DNA of 20,258 nt from Pseudomonadota bacterium (GTDB lineage Bacteria; Pseudomonadota; Gammaproteobacteria; Xanthomonadales; Xanthomonadaceae): assembly GCA_023399815.1 (NCBI GenBank), contig JAEWOJ010000132.1:1-20258 (forward strand), given 5' to 3'. Below, piece by piece: positions 7,087 to 14,095 of the stretch. Numbering within the stretch: position 1 is the first letter of the stretch; the number at the start of each line of letters is the position of its first letter. Made by a program: the position numbers and the translations under genes. The notes below the pieces were generated by a model. The model was not told the origin of the DNA. It saw only the letters and a list, made by a program, of their open reading frames with translations, and made no database searches.

Positions 7087-7376
7087 TGAACATGCACAAT
7101 CCCCCGCATCCCGGCGAGTTCATCTCCGGCATCTATCTCGAACCCAACAACATCAGCGGCCGCGAACTGGCCGAGAAGCTGGGTGTCGCCGCCTCCACGC
7201 TCAGCCGCGTGCTCAACGGCAGCAGCCGGATCAGTCCTGAAATGGCACTGCGCCTGTCCAAGGCACTCGGCCGCAGCCCGGAAAGCTGGCTGGCCATGCA
7301 GGACGCCCATGACCTGTGGGTGGCCCGCCAGCATGTCGACCTGAAGAACGTCAGCCGGCTGGAACTGGCCGCCTGA
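7086..7376 (+). CDS. higA: HigA-type antitoxin, XRE-family DNA-binding protein
   Basis: This 96-residue protein starts with the HigA signature NPPHPGEFISGIYLEP and contains a helix-turn-helix (ELAEKLGVAASTLSRVLNGSS, about residues 26-46). It would neutralise HigB by direct binding and repress the operon at the palindrome upstream. GAGG at 7072-7075 provides a Shine-Dalgarno about 10 bases before the ATG, whereas the toxin has none. The stop is one base from the stop of the convergent glutathione peroxidase gene. Confidence 0.93.
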   Translation: MNMHNPPHPGEFISGIYLEPNNISGRELAEKLGVAASTLSRVLNGSSRISPEMALRLSKALGRSPESWLAMQDAHDLWVARQHVDLKNVSRLELAA

Positions 7377-7377
7377 C

Positions 7378-7860
7378 TCAGGCCAGCGCCGCCCGGATAT
7401 CGTCTTCCAGCGATTCCGGGCGCGCCGTCGGCGCGTAGCGGGCGATCACCCGCCCGTCGCGCCCCACCAGGAACTTGCTGAAATTCCACTTGATCGCGGC
7501 GATCCCGAACGCGCCGCGCTTCTCGCGCTGCAACCAGCGCCACAGCGGATGGGCATCGGCGCCGTTGACCCGCAGCTTGGCCGACATCGGGAAACTGACT
7601 CCGTAGTTGAGGCTGCAGAACGTCCCGATCGCCGCCTCGTCGTCCGGCTCCTGGTGGCCGAACTGGTCGCAGGGGCAGCCCAGCACCACCAGCCCGCGCG
7701 GCCCGTAGTCGCGCCAGAGCCGCTCCAGCCCTTCGTACTGCGGCGTGAAGCCGCATTGCGAGGCGGTGTTGACGATCAGCAGCGCCCGGCCGTCGAACGC
7801 CGCCAGCGGCATCGGCCGGCCGTCCAGTGCCGTCAGCTCGAAATCGAAGGCATCGGTCAT
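7378..7860 (-). CDS. Glutathione peroxidase (cysteine type)
   Basis: This 160-residue thioredoxin-fold peroxidase reduces hydrogen and organic peroxides using glutathione or, more likely in bacteria, thioredoxin. The catalytic set is complete: peroxidatic Cys36 in NTASQCGFTPQY, Gln70 in CDQFGHQEP, and Trp125 and Asn126 in IKWNFSKF. Cys82 (TFCSLNYGVSFP) is in the position of the resolving cysteine of two-cysteine family members. No signal peptide is present, so it should be cytoplasmic. ATG 7860 has GGAG about 7 bases upstream. The upstream neighbour on the other strand is the M3 peptidase gene, 153 bases away. The gene ends one base from the higA stop, so a shared terminator is not possible in the gap. 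Confidence 0.93.
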   Translation of the reverse strand: MTDAFDFELTALDGRPMPLAAFDGRALLIVNTASQCGFTPQYEGLERLWRDYGPRGLVVLGCPCDQFGHQEPDDEAAIGTFCSLNYGVSFPMSAKLRVNGADAHPLWRWLQREKRGAFGIAAIKWNFSKFLVGRDGRVIARYAPTARPESLEDDIRAALA

Positions 7861-8013
7861 GGGCAAGCTCCGGACGGGCCTGCCAGCGTACGCCATCTGG
7901 ACGGCAACGGCCTGCAACAAGCGGCTTCGCGCCGCAACCGTGCCATTCGACACACCCGTCGGCCGCGGCCGGCGGGTTACCCTGAGAGTTCAGTATTTTC
8001 CGGAGTTTCCGAC

Positions 8014-10185
8014 TTGAACACCCGCCTCGCTCTCGCCCTCGCCGTGTCCCTGGGCCTTGCCCTGCCGGCCTACAGCCTGACCGCGAACGCCGCCGGCAGC
8101 CAATCGGCCCAGCAGGCCAACCCGTTCTTCTCCGAGAGTCCGCTGCCGCTGCACTACCCGCAGTTCGACAAGATCAAGGACAGCGACTTCGCCCCGGCCT
8201 TCGACGCCGGCATGGCGCAGCAGCTCAAGGAAGTGGAGGCGATCGCCAACAATCCGGCCGCCCCGACCTTCGACAACACCCTGATCGCGCTGGAGAAGAG
8301 CGGCGCCGTGCTCGACCGCGCCACCACCGTGTTCTTCGCCCTGATCGGCGCCGACACCAACGACGCGCGCAAGCAGCTGCAGGCTGAGTACTCGGCCAGG
8401 TTCGCCGCCCACAGCGACGCGGTCAACCTCAACGGCAAGCTGTTCGCGCGCATCGAGAAGCTCTACAACGACCGCGACACGCTGGGCCTGGATGCCGAGG
8501 GCCTGCGCCTGGTCGAGAAGTACCACGACAACTTCGTCCGCGCCGGCGCCAAGCTGTCCGACGCCGACAAGGCCAAGCTGAAGGAGATCAACGCCGAGCT
8601 GGCCAACCTGGGCACCAAGTTCAGCCAGAACGTGCTGGCCGAGGTCAACGCCGCCTACATCGTGGTCGACGATGCCGGGGAACTGGACGGCCTGTCGGCC
8701 GAGCAGATCGCCGCCGCCGCCGAAGCCGCCAAGGCGCGCAAGCTGGACGGCAAGTACGTCATCGCCCTGCTCAACACCACCACCCAGCCGTCGCTGAGCA
8801 ACCTGACCAACCGCGAGCTGCGCCGCAGGATCCACGAAGCCTCGGTCTCGCGCGGCAGCAAGGGCGGCGAGTACGACAACACCGCGCTGGTCTCGCGCAT
8901 CATGACCCTGCGCGCGCAGAAGGCGGCGCTGATGGGCTTCCCGAACTACGCCGCCTACGGCCTGACCAACCAGACCGCCAAGACCCCGGAAGCGGTCAAC
9001 GCCATGCTCGGCCAGCTGGCCCCGCCGGCCGTGGCCAACGCCAGGCGCGAGGCCGCCGACCTGCAGGCGATGATCGACGCCGAGCAGAAGGCCGCCGGCA
9101 AGCCAAGCTTCGAGCTGCAGCCGTGGGACTGGGCCTTCTACAGCGAGAAGGTGCGCCAGGCCAAGTACGACTTCGACGAGTCGCAGCTCAAGCCGTACTT
9201 CGAGATGAAGCGCGTGCTGGAAGACGGCGTGTTCCATGCCGCCAACAAGGAATACGGCCTGAGCTTCAGGCAGCGCACCGACCTGCCGGTCTACAACCCG
9301 GACGTGACCGTCTACGACGTGTTCGACGCCGACGGCAGCCAGCTGGCGATCTTCATCTTCGACCCGTATGCGCGCCAGTCCAAGCGCGGCGGCGCGTGGA
9401 TGAACTCCTACGTGTCGCAGTCGGCGCTGACCGGCAACAAGCCGGTGGTGGCCAACCACCACAACATCCCCAAGCCGCCGGCCGGCCAGCCGACCCTGTT
9501 GACCTGGGATGAGGTCACCACCCTGTTCCACGAGTTCGGCCATGCCCTGCACGGCATGTTCTCCAACGTGAAGTACCCGTACTTCTCGGGCACCGCCGTG
9601 CCGCGCGACTTCGTCGAGTTCCCGTCCCAGGTCAACGAGATGTGGGCCGACGAGCCGAGCATCCTGGCCAACTACGCCAGGCACTACCAGAGCGGCGCGG
9701 CGATGCCGCAGGCCCTGCTGGACAAGGTGGTCGCTGCGTCCAAGTTCAACCAGGGCTTCGCTACCACCTCGTACCTGGGCGCGGCGATGCTCGACCAGAA
9801 CTGGCACCAGCTCTCCGTCGACCAGGTGCCGGCGCCGCAGAAGGTGATGGACTTCGAGCACGACGCGCTGGTCGGTGATGGCATCTACTACGCGCCGGTG
9901 CCGCCGCGCTACCGCACCCCGTACTTCAGCCACATCATGGGCGGCTACTCGGCCGGCTACTACGCCTACATCTGGTCCGAGGTGCTCGACGCCAACACCC
10001 AGAAGTGGTTCCGCGACCACGGCGGCCTGTCGCGCGCCAACGGCGACCACTTCCGCCAGACCCTGCTGTCCAAGGGCGGCAGCGTCGATGCGATGGAACT
10101 GTTCCGCAACTTCGCCGGCCACGATCCGCAGATCGGGCCGCTGCTGGAGAAGCGTGGCCTGACCGGCGCCGAAGCCGGCAAGTAA
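8014..10185 (+). CDS. M3-family zinc metallopeptidase (peptidyl-dipeptidase/oligopeptidase), exported
   Basis: This 723-residue zinc peptidase hydrolyses short peptides. The start is the unusual codon TTG at 8014: GGAG at 8002-8005 lies 8 bases upstream, and this start gives a clear signal peptide (MNTRLALALAVSLGLALPAYSLTANA), whereas the first in-frame ATG would remove it and part of the mature protein. The M3 zinc site is intact, with HEFGH at 506-510 and the third ligand Glu535 in FVEFPSQVNEMW. The C-terminal substrate-binding block HIMGGYSAGYYAYIWSE is also present. It resembles peptidyl-dipeptidase Dcp, but with a signal sequence it should act in the periplasm. A strong intrinsic terminator follows the stop. 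Confidence 0.94.
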   Translation: MNTRLALALAVSLGLALPAYSLTANAAGSQSAQQANPFFSESPLPLHYPQFDKIKDSDFAPAFDAGMAQQLKEVEAIANNPAAPTFDNTLIALEKSGAVLDRATTVFFALIGADTNDARKQLQAEYSARFAAHSDAVNLNGKLFARIEKLYNDRDTLGLDAEGLRLVEKYHDNFVRAGAKLSDADKAKLKEINAELANLGTKFSQNVLAEVNAAYIVVDDAGELDGLSAEQIAAAAEAAKARKLDGKYVIALLNTTTQPSLSNLTNRELRRRIHEASVSRGSKGGEYDNTALVSRIMTLRAQKAALMGFPNYAAYGLTNQTAKTPEAVNAMLGQLAPPAVANARREAADLQAMIDAEQKAAGKPSFELQPWDWAFYSEKVRQAKYDFDESQLKPYFEMKRVLEDGVFHAANKEYGLSFRQRTDLPVYNPDVTVYDVFDADGSQLAIFIFDPYARQSKRGGAWMNSYVSQSALTGNKPVVANHHNIPKPPAGQPTLLTWDEVTTLFHEFGHALHGMFSNVKYPYFSGTAVPRDFVEFPSQVNEMWADEPSILANYARHYQSGAAMPQALLDKVVAASKFNQGFATTSYLGAAMLDQNWHQLSVDQVPAPQKVMDFEHDALVGDGIYYAPVPPRYRTPYFSHIMGGYSAGYYAYIWSEVLDANTQKWFRDHGGLSRANGDHFRQTLLSKGGSVDAMELFRNFAGHDPQIGPLLEKRGLTGAEAGK

Positions 10186-10210
10186 GCGCCGCGACATCGG
10201 TTGGACCTGG

Positions 10211-10237
10211 ACCGCCCGGCTTGCCCGGGCGGTTTTT
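10211..10237 (+). terminator. Intrinsic terminator after the M3 peptidase gene
   Basis: A 9-bp perfect stem (ACCGCCCGG / CCGGGCGGT) with a 5-base loop is followed by TTTTT. This is the most classical rho-independent terminator in the window, 25 bases after the stop codon. Confidence 0.9.
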
Positions 10238-10252
10238 CGTTGTCCGGAGGAA

Positions 10253-10756
10253 CTACCCGCGGACCCTGTCCCGGCGACGCGAGCGGATCATCCGGACCTG
10301 GAGAACGAAGCCCGCGATGAAGAGGGCGATCCATGCGAGCAGCGTGGTGCGCACCACGGCGGATTGCGGCCCCTCGGCGAGGGGATGCGCCGCCGGCAGC
10401 CGCGTCAAGGTTTCGGCGATGGCGGGCACCAGCAGCAGGAAGAAACTGAAGGAAACCCCGAACGTGGCCAAGTATGGCCGCAGCCGTCCCAGGAAGGACA
10501 GGCGGGGAACGAGCAGGCTGCCGAAGGCCGCAAGAAGCGCGAGGATGCCCACGGCGTGCCCGGGGCTGAAACCGCCCATGCTGGACAGGCCGAACGAGGT
10601 GAACACCGAGACGGCCAGTCCGGCGAGATAGACCCTGCCGGAACGGGTCGCCGGGTCGATCGCGCGATGGCGGGCAAAGCCATGGAGGCCGGCCGCGACC
10701 GGTATCAGGCTGAGGGCGGTATGGATGGCACCCAGGAGGGAAAGAGAATGAGCCAT
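10253..10756 (-). CDS. Small integral membrane protein, unknown function
   Basis: I do not assign a function to this 167-residue protein. It has about five hydrophobic segments, near residues 5-25 (LLGAIHTALSLIPVAAGL), 42-60, 66-84, 93-113 and 137-157, joined by short basic loops, and ends in the arginine-rich tail QVRMIRSRRRDRVRG. The pattern resembles uncharacterised inner-membrane proteins of the DUF2306 type, but that is only an impression. It begins at ATG 10756, without a Shine-Dalgarno. A copy of the TetR operator sits immediately upstream, so this gene is the likely main target of the neighbouring repressor. Confidence 0.82.
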   Translation of the reverse strand: MAHSLSLLGAIHTALSLIPVAAGLHGFARHRAIDPATRSGRVYLAGLAVSVFTSFGLSSMGGFSPGHAVGILALLAAFGSLLVPRLSFLGRLRPYLATFGVSFSFFLLLVPAIAETLTRLPAAHPLAEGPQSAVVRTTLLAWIALFIAGFVLQVRMIRSRRRDRVRG

Positions 10757-10765
10757 GGGATTTTC

Positions 10766-10795
10766 TATCTATCAGTTGGTAGGTTATTGAGCCAA
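10766..10795 (-). promoter_or_regulatory. Promoter with TetR operator copy 2, upstream of the membrane protein gene
   Basis: Read on the minus strand, ACCTACCAACTGATAGAT (10784 down to 10767) matches operator copy 1 at 15 of 18 positions. It lies between a -35-like TTGGCT (10795-10790) and overlaps a -10-like TAGATA (10771-10766), spacing 18. A repressor bound here would block polymerase. Confidence 0.65.
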
Positions 10796-10832
10796 GCTAA
10801 GGAGGGACGCGGGCCGACTGCCCTTCATGCGT

Positions 10833-11417
10833 CTATCGGGAAACCAGCCGATCCGTGAGCGGCTGGATGATCGTCACGAAGACGTCCGGGTCGCCATGGG
10901 CACGGGCCGCCAGCATGGCGCCATGCACTGCGGCCATGAAGGTCATCGCCTCCGCCTCGGGGCTGGCCTGCAGCGAAAAGACGCCCTGCGAAGCTCCCCT
11001 GGCCAGCACGGAGGCGAGCCATGCGGACAGCTCCCGGTAGTGGCCACGGACTTCGTCCGCCACCTGCGGCGGAATGGCGGGCAGTTCCGCAGCCAGCATG
11101 GCGCAGATGCAGAACGCCGACCTGTCGTCGCGGATGCATTCTGCCCAATAGCCGGTGTAGGCACGGAGCTGCGCCAACGGATCGGGGAATCGCTGTTCCA
11201 GCATCGCCAACCCCACCCGCGCGTCCTCGCGATACCGCTCCACGACCACCTGCACCAGCTCGGCCTTGCTGGGGAAATGGTGGTGGATGCTGGCCTTGCT
11301 GATATGCACCGACTCCGAGATGTCGGCGTAGCTGAAGCCGTTGTAGCCACCGCGGGCCAGGAGCGAACGCGCGCAGGCGGCGATCTCGGCGGCTCTCGGG
11401 GAAAGTTCGGTATCCAT
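10833..11417 (-). CDS. TetR/AcrR-family transcriptional repressor
   Basis: This 194-residue protein has the TetR N-terminal DNA-binding domain over residues 7-55: helix-turn-helix GFSYADISESVHISKASIHHHFPSK, with the usual HHFPSK closing motif. The C-terminal ligand-binding domain (about 80-190) is unlike any member I can name, so the effector is unknown. The start is ATG 11417, since MDTELSPRAAEIAACARSLL is a natural family beginning, but there is no Shine-Dalgarno and the -10-like box ends only 6 bases upstream. It is autoregulated in all likelihood, because operator copy 1 lies inside its own promoter. The membrane protein gene follows on the same strand after 76 bases. Confidence 0.93.
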   Translation of the reverse strand: MDTELSPRAAEIAACARSLLARGGYNGFSYADISESVHISKASIHHHFPSKAELVQVVVERYREDARVGLAMLEQRFPDPLAQLRAYTGYWAECIRDDRSAFCICAMLAAELPAIPPQVADEVRGHYRELSAWLASVLARGASQGVFSLQASPEAEAMTFMAAVHGAMLAARAHGDPDVFVTIIQPLTDRLVSR

Positions 11418-11423
11418 GCGCGC

Positions 11424-11451
11424 AATCTACCAACTAGTAGATAAAAGTCAA
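11424..11451 (-). promoter_or_regulatory. tetR promoter with operator copy 1
   Basis: On the minus strand TTGACT (11451-11446) and TAGATT (11429-11424) make a good -35/-10 pair with 16-base spacing. Between and over them is an operator whose plus-strand sequence ATCTACCAACTAGTAGAT (11425-11442) has perfect 6-bp inverted arms (ATCTAC / GTAGAT). Confidence 0.7.
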
Positions 11452-11510
11452 ATCCGACAGATCCACCACGCTCCCCTCCGGCGGGAAGGACCGGACAAGT
11501 CTTGCCCCAT

Positions 11511-11533
11511 CAGGCCCGGTGCTGCCGGGCCTG
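11511..11533 (-). terminator. Stem-loop downstream of the cfa gene
   Basis: CAGGCCCGG and CCGGGCCTG form a perfect 9-bp stem with a 5-base loop, about 46 bases after the cyclopropane synthase stop. No T-run follows on either strand, so termination strength is doubtful. Confidence 0.4.
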
Positions 11534-11579
11534 GCGCGCCGTCCCTTCCGGTTCCACGCGCGCCGGGAGCGACGGCCCT

Positions 11580-12695
11580 TCAGCGCGGCGCGACGTAGCC
11601 GCCCGCTACCCCCTGCGGCGACAGCACCAGCTGCCACAGCTGCGCGTGGCGGGTGCGGAAGCTGGCCATCGAACCGGCCAGGTAGAAGCGCCACATGCGG
11701 CGGAAGCGCTCGTCGTAGCGCGGATCGAGCCGCTCCCAGGCCGCTTCCACGTTGGCGCGCCAGGCCTGCAGGGTGCGGTCGTAGTCGGTGCCGAAGTTGT
11801 GCCAGTCCTCCAGCACGAACAGCCCTTCCATCGCCGCGGTGATCTGCGCCGCCGAGGGCAGCATCGAGTTGGGGAAGATGTAGCGGGCGATCCACGGATC
11901 GGTGCGGTTGCGGCTGACATTGGTGCCGATGCTGTGCAGCAGGAACAGGCCGTCCGCGCGCAGGCAGCGCCGCGCCACCTCGAAGTAGCTGCGGTAGTTC
12001 TTGATCCCCACGTGCTCGAACATGCCCACCGACAGGATGGCGTCGAAGGGCTCGTCCAGTTCGCGGTAGTCCTGCAGGCGGATTTCCACCGGCAGGCCGG
12101 CGCACAGTTCGCGCGCGAACTCGGCCTGTTCCTGCGAGATGGTGATGCCCACGCCTTCCACGCCGTAGCGCTCGGCGGCGTACTTGAGCGCCTCGCCCCA
12201 GCCGCAGCCGATGTCCAGCACGCGCATGCCCGGGCGCAGGCCGAGCTTGCGGCAGATCAGGTCGAGCTTGGCTTCCTGCGCGTCGTCGAGGTTGCCGGCA
12301 TCGCGCCAGTAACCGCAGCTGTAGACCAGCCGCTTGCCGAGCATGGCCTGGTACAGGTCGTTGCCGAGGTCGTAGTGGCGCTTGCCGACCTCGTAGCTGC
12401 CCTGCCCGCTCTGCAGGTTGAACAGCCGGGCCTTGAGCGCGTCCCAGACCTCGCCGCTGCCGTGCACGCGCTCGTCCAGCCGCGCCGCCAGCAGGTGGGT
12501 GAGGAAGGCATCGAGCGAGCGCGCCTGCCACCAGCCCTCCATGTAGCTCTCGCCCAGGCCGAGCGAGCCGTCGGCCAGCACCCGCGCATGGAAGTGCGGG
12601 TCGAGGATGTCGATGTCCTGCGGCCGCTCCCCGCCGGGGATGACGTCCGCCTCCTGCAGCAGTGCTTCGACGCGTCGTTGCAGTCCTGCATCCAT
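11580..12695 (-). CDS. cfa: Cyclopropane-fatty-acyl-phospholipid synthase
   Basis: This 371-residue enzyme transfers a methylene group from S-adenosylmethionine to the double bond of unsaturated membrane phospholipid acyl chains, a stationary-phase and acid-stress membrane modification. The SAM-binding motif RVLDIGCGWGEAL is at 158-170. Residues aligning with the E. coli bicarbonate ligands are present: Cys127 (YSCGYW), Glu227 (MFEHVG), His254 (LLHSIG) and Tyr305 (GTDYDRTL), all with a constant offset of 12. With the same offset, the cysteine equivalent to E. coli Cys354 is Ser342 (YLAGSMASF). ATG 12695 has GGAGG about 6 bases upstream. It lies 16 bases after the lipoprotein gene, in the same operon. 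Confidence 0.94.
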   Translation of the reverse strand: MDAGLQRRVEALLQEADVIPGGERPQDIDILDPHFHARVLADGSLGLGESYMEGWWQARSLDAFLTHLLAARLDERVHGSGEVWDALKARLFNLQSGQGSYEVGKRHYDLGNDLYQAMLGKRLVYSCGYWRDAGNLDDAQEAKLDLICRKLGLRPGMRVLDIGCGWGEALKYAAERYGVEGVGITISQEQAEFARELCAGLPVEIRLQDYRELDEPFDAILSVGMFEHVGIKNYRSYFEVARRCLRADGLFLLHSIGTNVSRNRTDPWIARYIFPNSMLPSAAQITAAMEGLFVLEDWHNFGTDYDRTLQAWRANVEAAWERLDPRYDERFRRMWRFYLAGSMASFRTRHAQLWQLVLSPQGVAGGYVAPR

Positions 12696-12711
12696 CACTG
12701 GCCTCCACGGT

Positions 12712-13545
12712 TTACGGGTGTGCGAACAGCTCCCGGTAGTCGGCGGCCACGTACGGCGCCAGGACGGCCGCCGGCACGTCCACGGTCTGGGTGCCGTCCG
12801 AATACGGACCGACCTGGTACGGCGGGAACACGAAGCGCAGCGCAGCGATGCGGCCGCCGGCATCCATCACCGGCTGGAACTGCGCGAAATTGGCGGCCTC
12901 CGGCGCGGTGCCCTGGTCGATCATCTTCGACAGGTTGCGCACCTGCGCCTGCTGTTCCTCCGGCGTCATCTCCTCGCCTTGGGCGCGGACCAGCGCCTGC
13001 TCGAGCAGCTTGTCGCCGGTGTAGTCGCTGATCGCCTGCCAGCCCCTGGGCGAATCGACCAGCGCCTGCGCGGTCAGCACCTGCTCCTTCTCCGGCAACC
13101 AGACGAAGCGCGCCACCAGCGGCTGGCCATGCGCGCCACCGGTGTAGCTGCTGCCCTCGGCCGACACCGCCACGACCTTCGGCGTGTCCACGGCCATGTC
13201 GAAGGCCAGCGACAGCTCGTAGGACGCGGTCGGCCTGTCGTTGCCGAGCTCGTCCACCGCCTTGAGCAGTTCGGCCTTGGCATGGTCGGCGTAGTCGGAC
13301 AGGACCCGGGCCAGGCCGGGGTAGCGATTGGCGGCAGGCGGATAGCTGATGCCCAGCACGTAGCGGGCATTGGTCTCGATCACGTCGTGCAGTTCCACCG
13401 CTGCGGGTGCGCCCTCGGCCGGCGCTTCCGCGGCCGGCGCCTGTTCCGTGGCCGCTGCCGGCGCCTGCGCGTCGTCCTTCCTGCATCCTGCCATCGCCAG
13501 CGCGATCAATGCCGCCGCGCAGGCTCCCTGTCCCAACCTGTTCAT
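12712..13545 (-). CDS. DUF3298/DUF4163-type lipoprotein (RsiV-like extracytoplasmic domain)
   Basis: This 277-residue protein starts with a lipoprotein signal peptide (MNRLGQGACAAALIALAMAGC) with the lipidated cysteine at 21, followed by an Ala/Pro/Glu-rich linker to about residue 50. The body has the features of the PdaC/RsiV-like domain and DUF3298: SYELSLAFDMAV, the motif YTGGAHG and a C-terminal YQVGPYSDGTQTVDVP. It is probably anchored in the periplasm. No catalytic function can be assigned; this fold occurs in lysozyme-binding RsiV and in deacetylase N-domains. ATG 13545 is preceded by a purine-rich AAGGAAAGGAC. The cfa gene follows after 16 bases, suggesting a shared envelope-stress role. 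Confidence 0.88.
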   Translation of the reverse strand: MNRLGQGACAAALIALAMAGCRKDDAQAPAAATEQAPAAEAPAEGAPAAVELHDVIETNARYVLGISYPPAANRYPGLARVLSDYADHAKAELLKAVDELGNDRPTASYELSLAFDMAVDTPKVVAVSAEGSSYTGGAHGQPLVARFVWLPEKEQVLTAQALVDSPRGWQAISDYTGDKLLEQALVRAQGEEMTPEEQQAQVRNLSKMIDQGTAPEAANFAQFQPVMDAGGRIAALRFVFPPYQVGPYSDGTQTVDVPAAVLAPYVAADYRELFAHP

Positions 13546-13568
13546 GTCCTTTCCTTCCTCGATGGTTC

Positions 13569-13588
13569 GTGGTTCCGCCCGGAACCAC
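13569..13588 (-). terminator. Stem-loop between GNAT gene and lipoprotein gene
   Basis: GTGGTTCC and GGAACCAC form a perfect 8-bp stem with a 4-base loop, beginning 13 bases after the GNAT stop and ending 23 bases before the lipoprotein ATG. It is probably a weak terminator of the upstream gene. Confidence 0.4.
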
Positions 13589-13601
13589 CCCTGGCTGCGG
13601 A

Positions 13602-13889
13602 TTATCCCAGCAGGTCCGCGTATTCTCCATGACGCTGCAGGAAGGCCGCCGCGTAGGCGCATTCGGGAACCACCTTGAGGCCTGCCCCGCGCGCATGCGC
13701 CAGCGCCGCCCGGGTCAGCTGCGCGGCGATGCCGCGGCCGCCGATGGCGTCGGGTACGCCGGTATGGGTGATGATCATGCTGTCGCCGCGGCGCTCGTAG
13801 TCGAGCACGGCGCGGTGGCCATCGACCGTGAGCTCGAAACGGTGCGCGGCCGGATCGTGGGTCACAGGTGGGGAGGCGTGATCGTTCAT
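13602..13889 (-). CDS. Small GNAT-fold N-acetyltransferase (COG2388 type)
   Basis: This 95-residue protein is a minimal GCN5-related acetyltransferase of the type with a single core domain. The acetyl-CoA-binding segment GGRGIAAQLTRAALAHARGAG is at about 49-69, followed by the family block KVVPECAYAAAFLQRHGEYADLL, which carries the conserved cysteine and C-terminal HxEY. The substrate is unknown for this group. ATG 13889 lacks a convincing Shine-Dalgarno; the reading frame stays open upstream, but that extension is not conserved-looking. It is divergent from the 55-residue gene at 14096, with 206 bases between the starts. Confidence 0.9.
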   Translation of the reverse strand: MNDHASPPVTHDPAAHRFELTVDGHRAVLDYERRGDSMIITHTGVPDAIGGRGIAAQLTRAALAHARGAGLKVVPECAYAAAFLQRHGEYADLLG

Positions 13890-13969
13890 GGCGGGCAATC
13901 GACGGACAAGGGAGCACAGTGTGCCGCGTCCGGCGCATGCGTGGGGTGAGCGGCAGGCCAGGCGCCGTT

Positions 13970-13992
13970 CCACGTCACTTTGCGACACGTGG
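13970..13992 (+). promoter_or_regulatory. Inverted repeat, possible enhancer site for the sigma-54 promoter
   Basis: CCACGT and ACGTGG are perfect arms separated by 11 bases. The centre lies near base 981 of the fourteenth kilobase (13981), about 87 bases before the start site expected from the sigma-54 promoter at 14042, which is in the usual range for an activator site. It could equally serve the divergent GNAT gene. Confidence 0.35.
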
Positions 13993-14041
13993 CCGGCAGG
14001 ATCCGTGACCGGTCCTCCCACGACACCGGAAAGTGTGACGG

Positions 14042-14057
14042 TGGCACGGATTTTGCT
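14042..14057 (+). promoter_or_regulatory. Sigma-54 (RpoN) -24/-12 promoter
   Basis: TGGCACG at 14042-14048, four bases, then TTGCT at 14053-14057 matches the sigma-54 consensus TGGCACG-N4-TTGCW at every specified position. The invariant GG and GC are 12 bases apart as required. The expected start site is near 14068, about 28 bases before the ATG of the 55-residue gene. The expected chance frequency of an exact match is low, and the position and direction fit. Confidence 0.75.
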
Positions 14058-14095
14058 GAACGGTTATTGCCGCCCATTCCATAACGGTGACCGTC

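Noticed and set aside
7990..10197. Open frame of 735 codons opposite the M3 peptidase
   Set aside because: It is a shadow of the peptidase gene: its composition is dictated by the other strand, and it has no recognisable motif.
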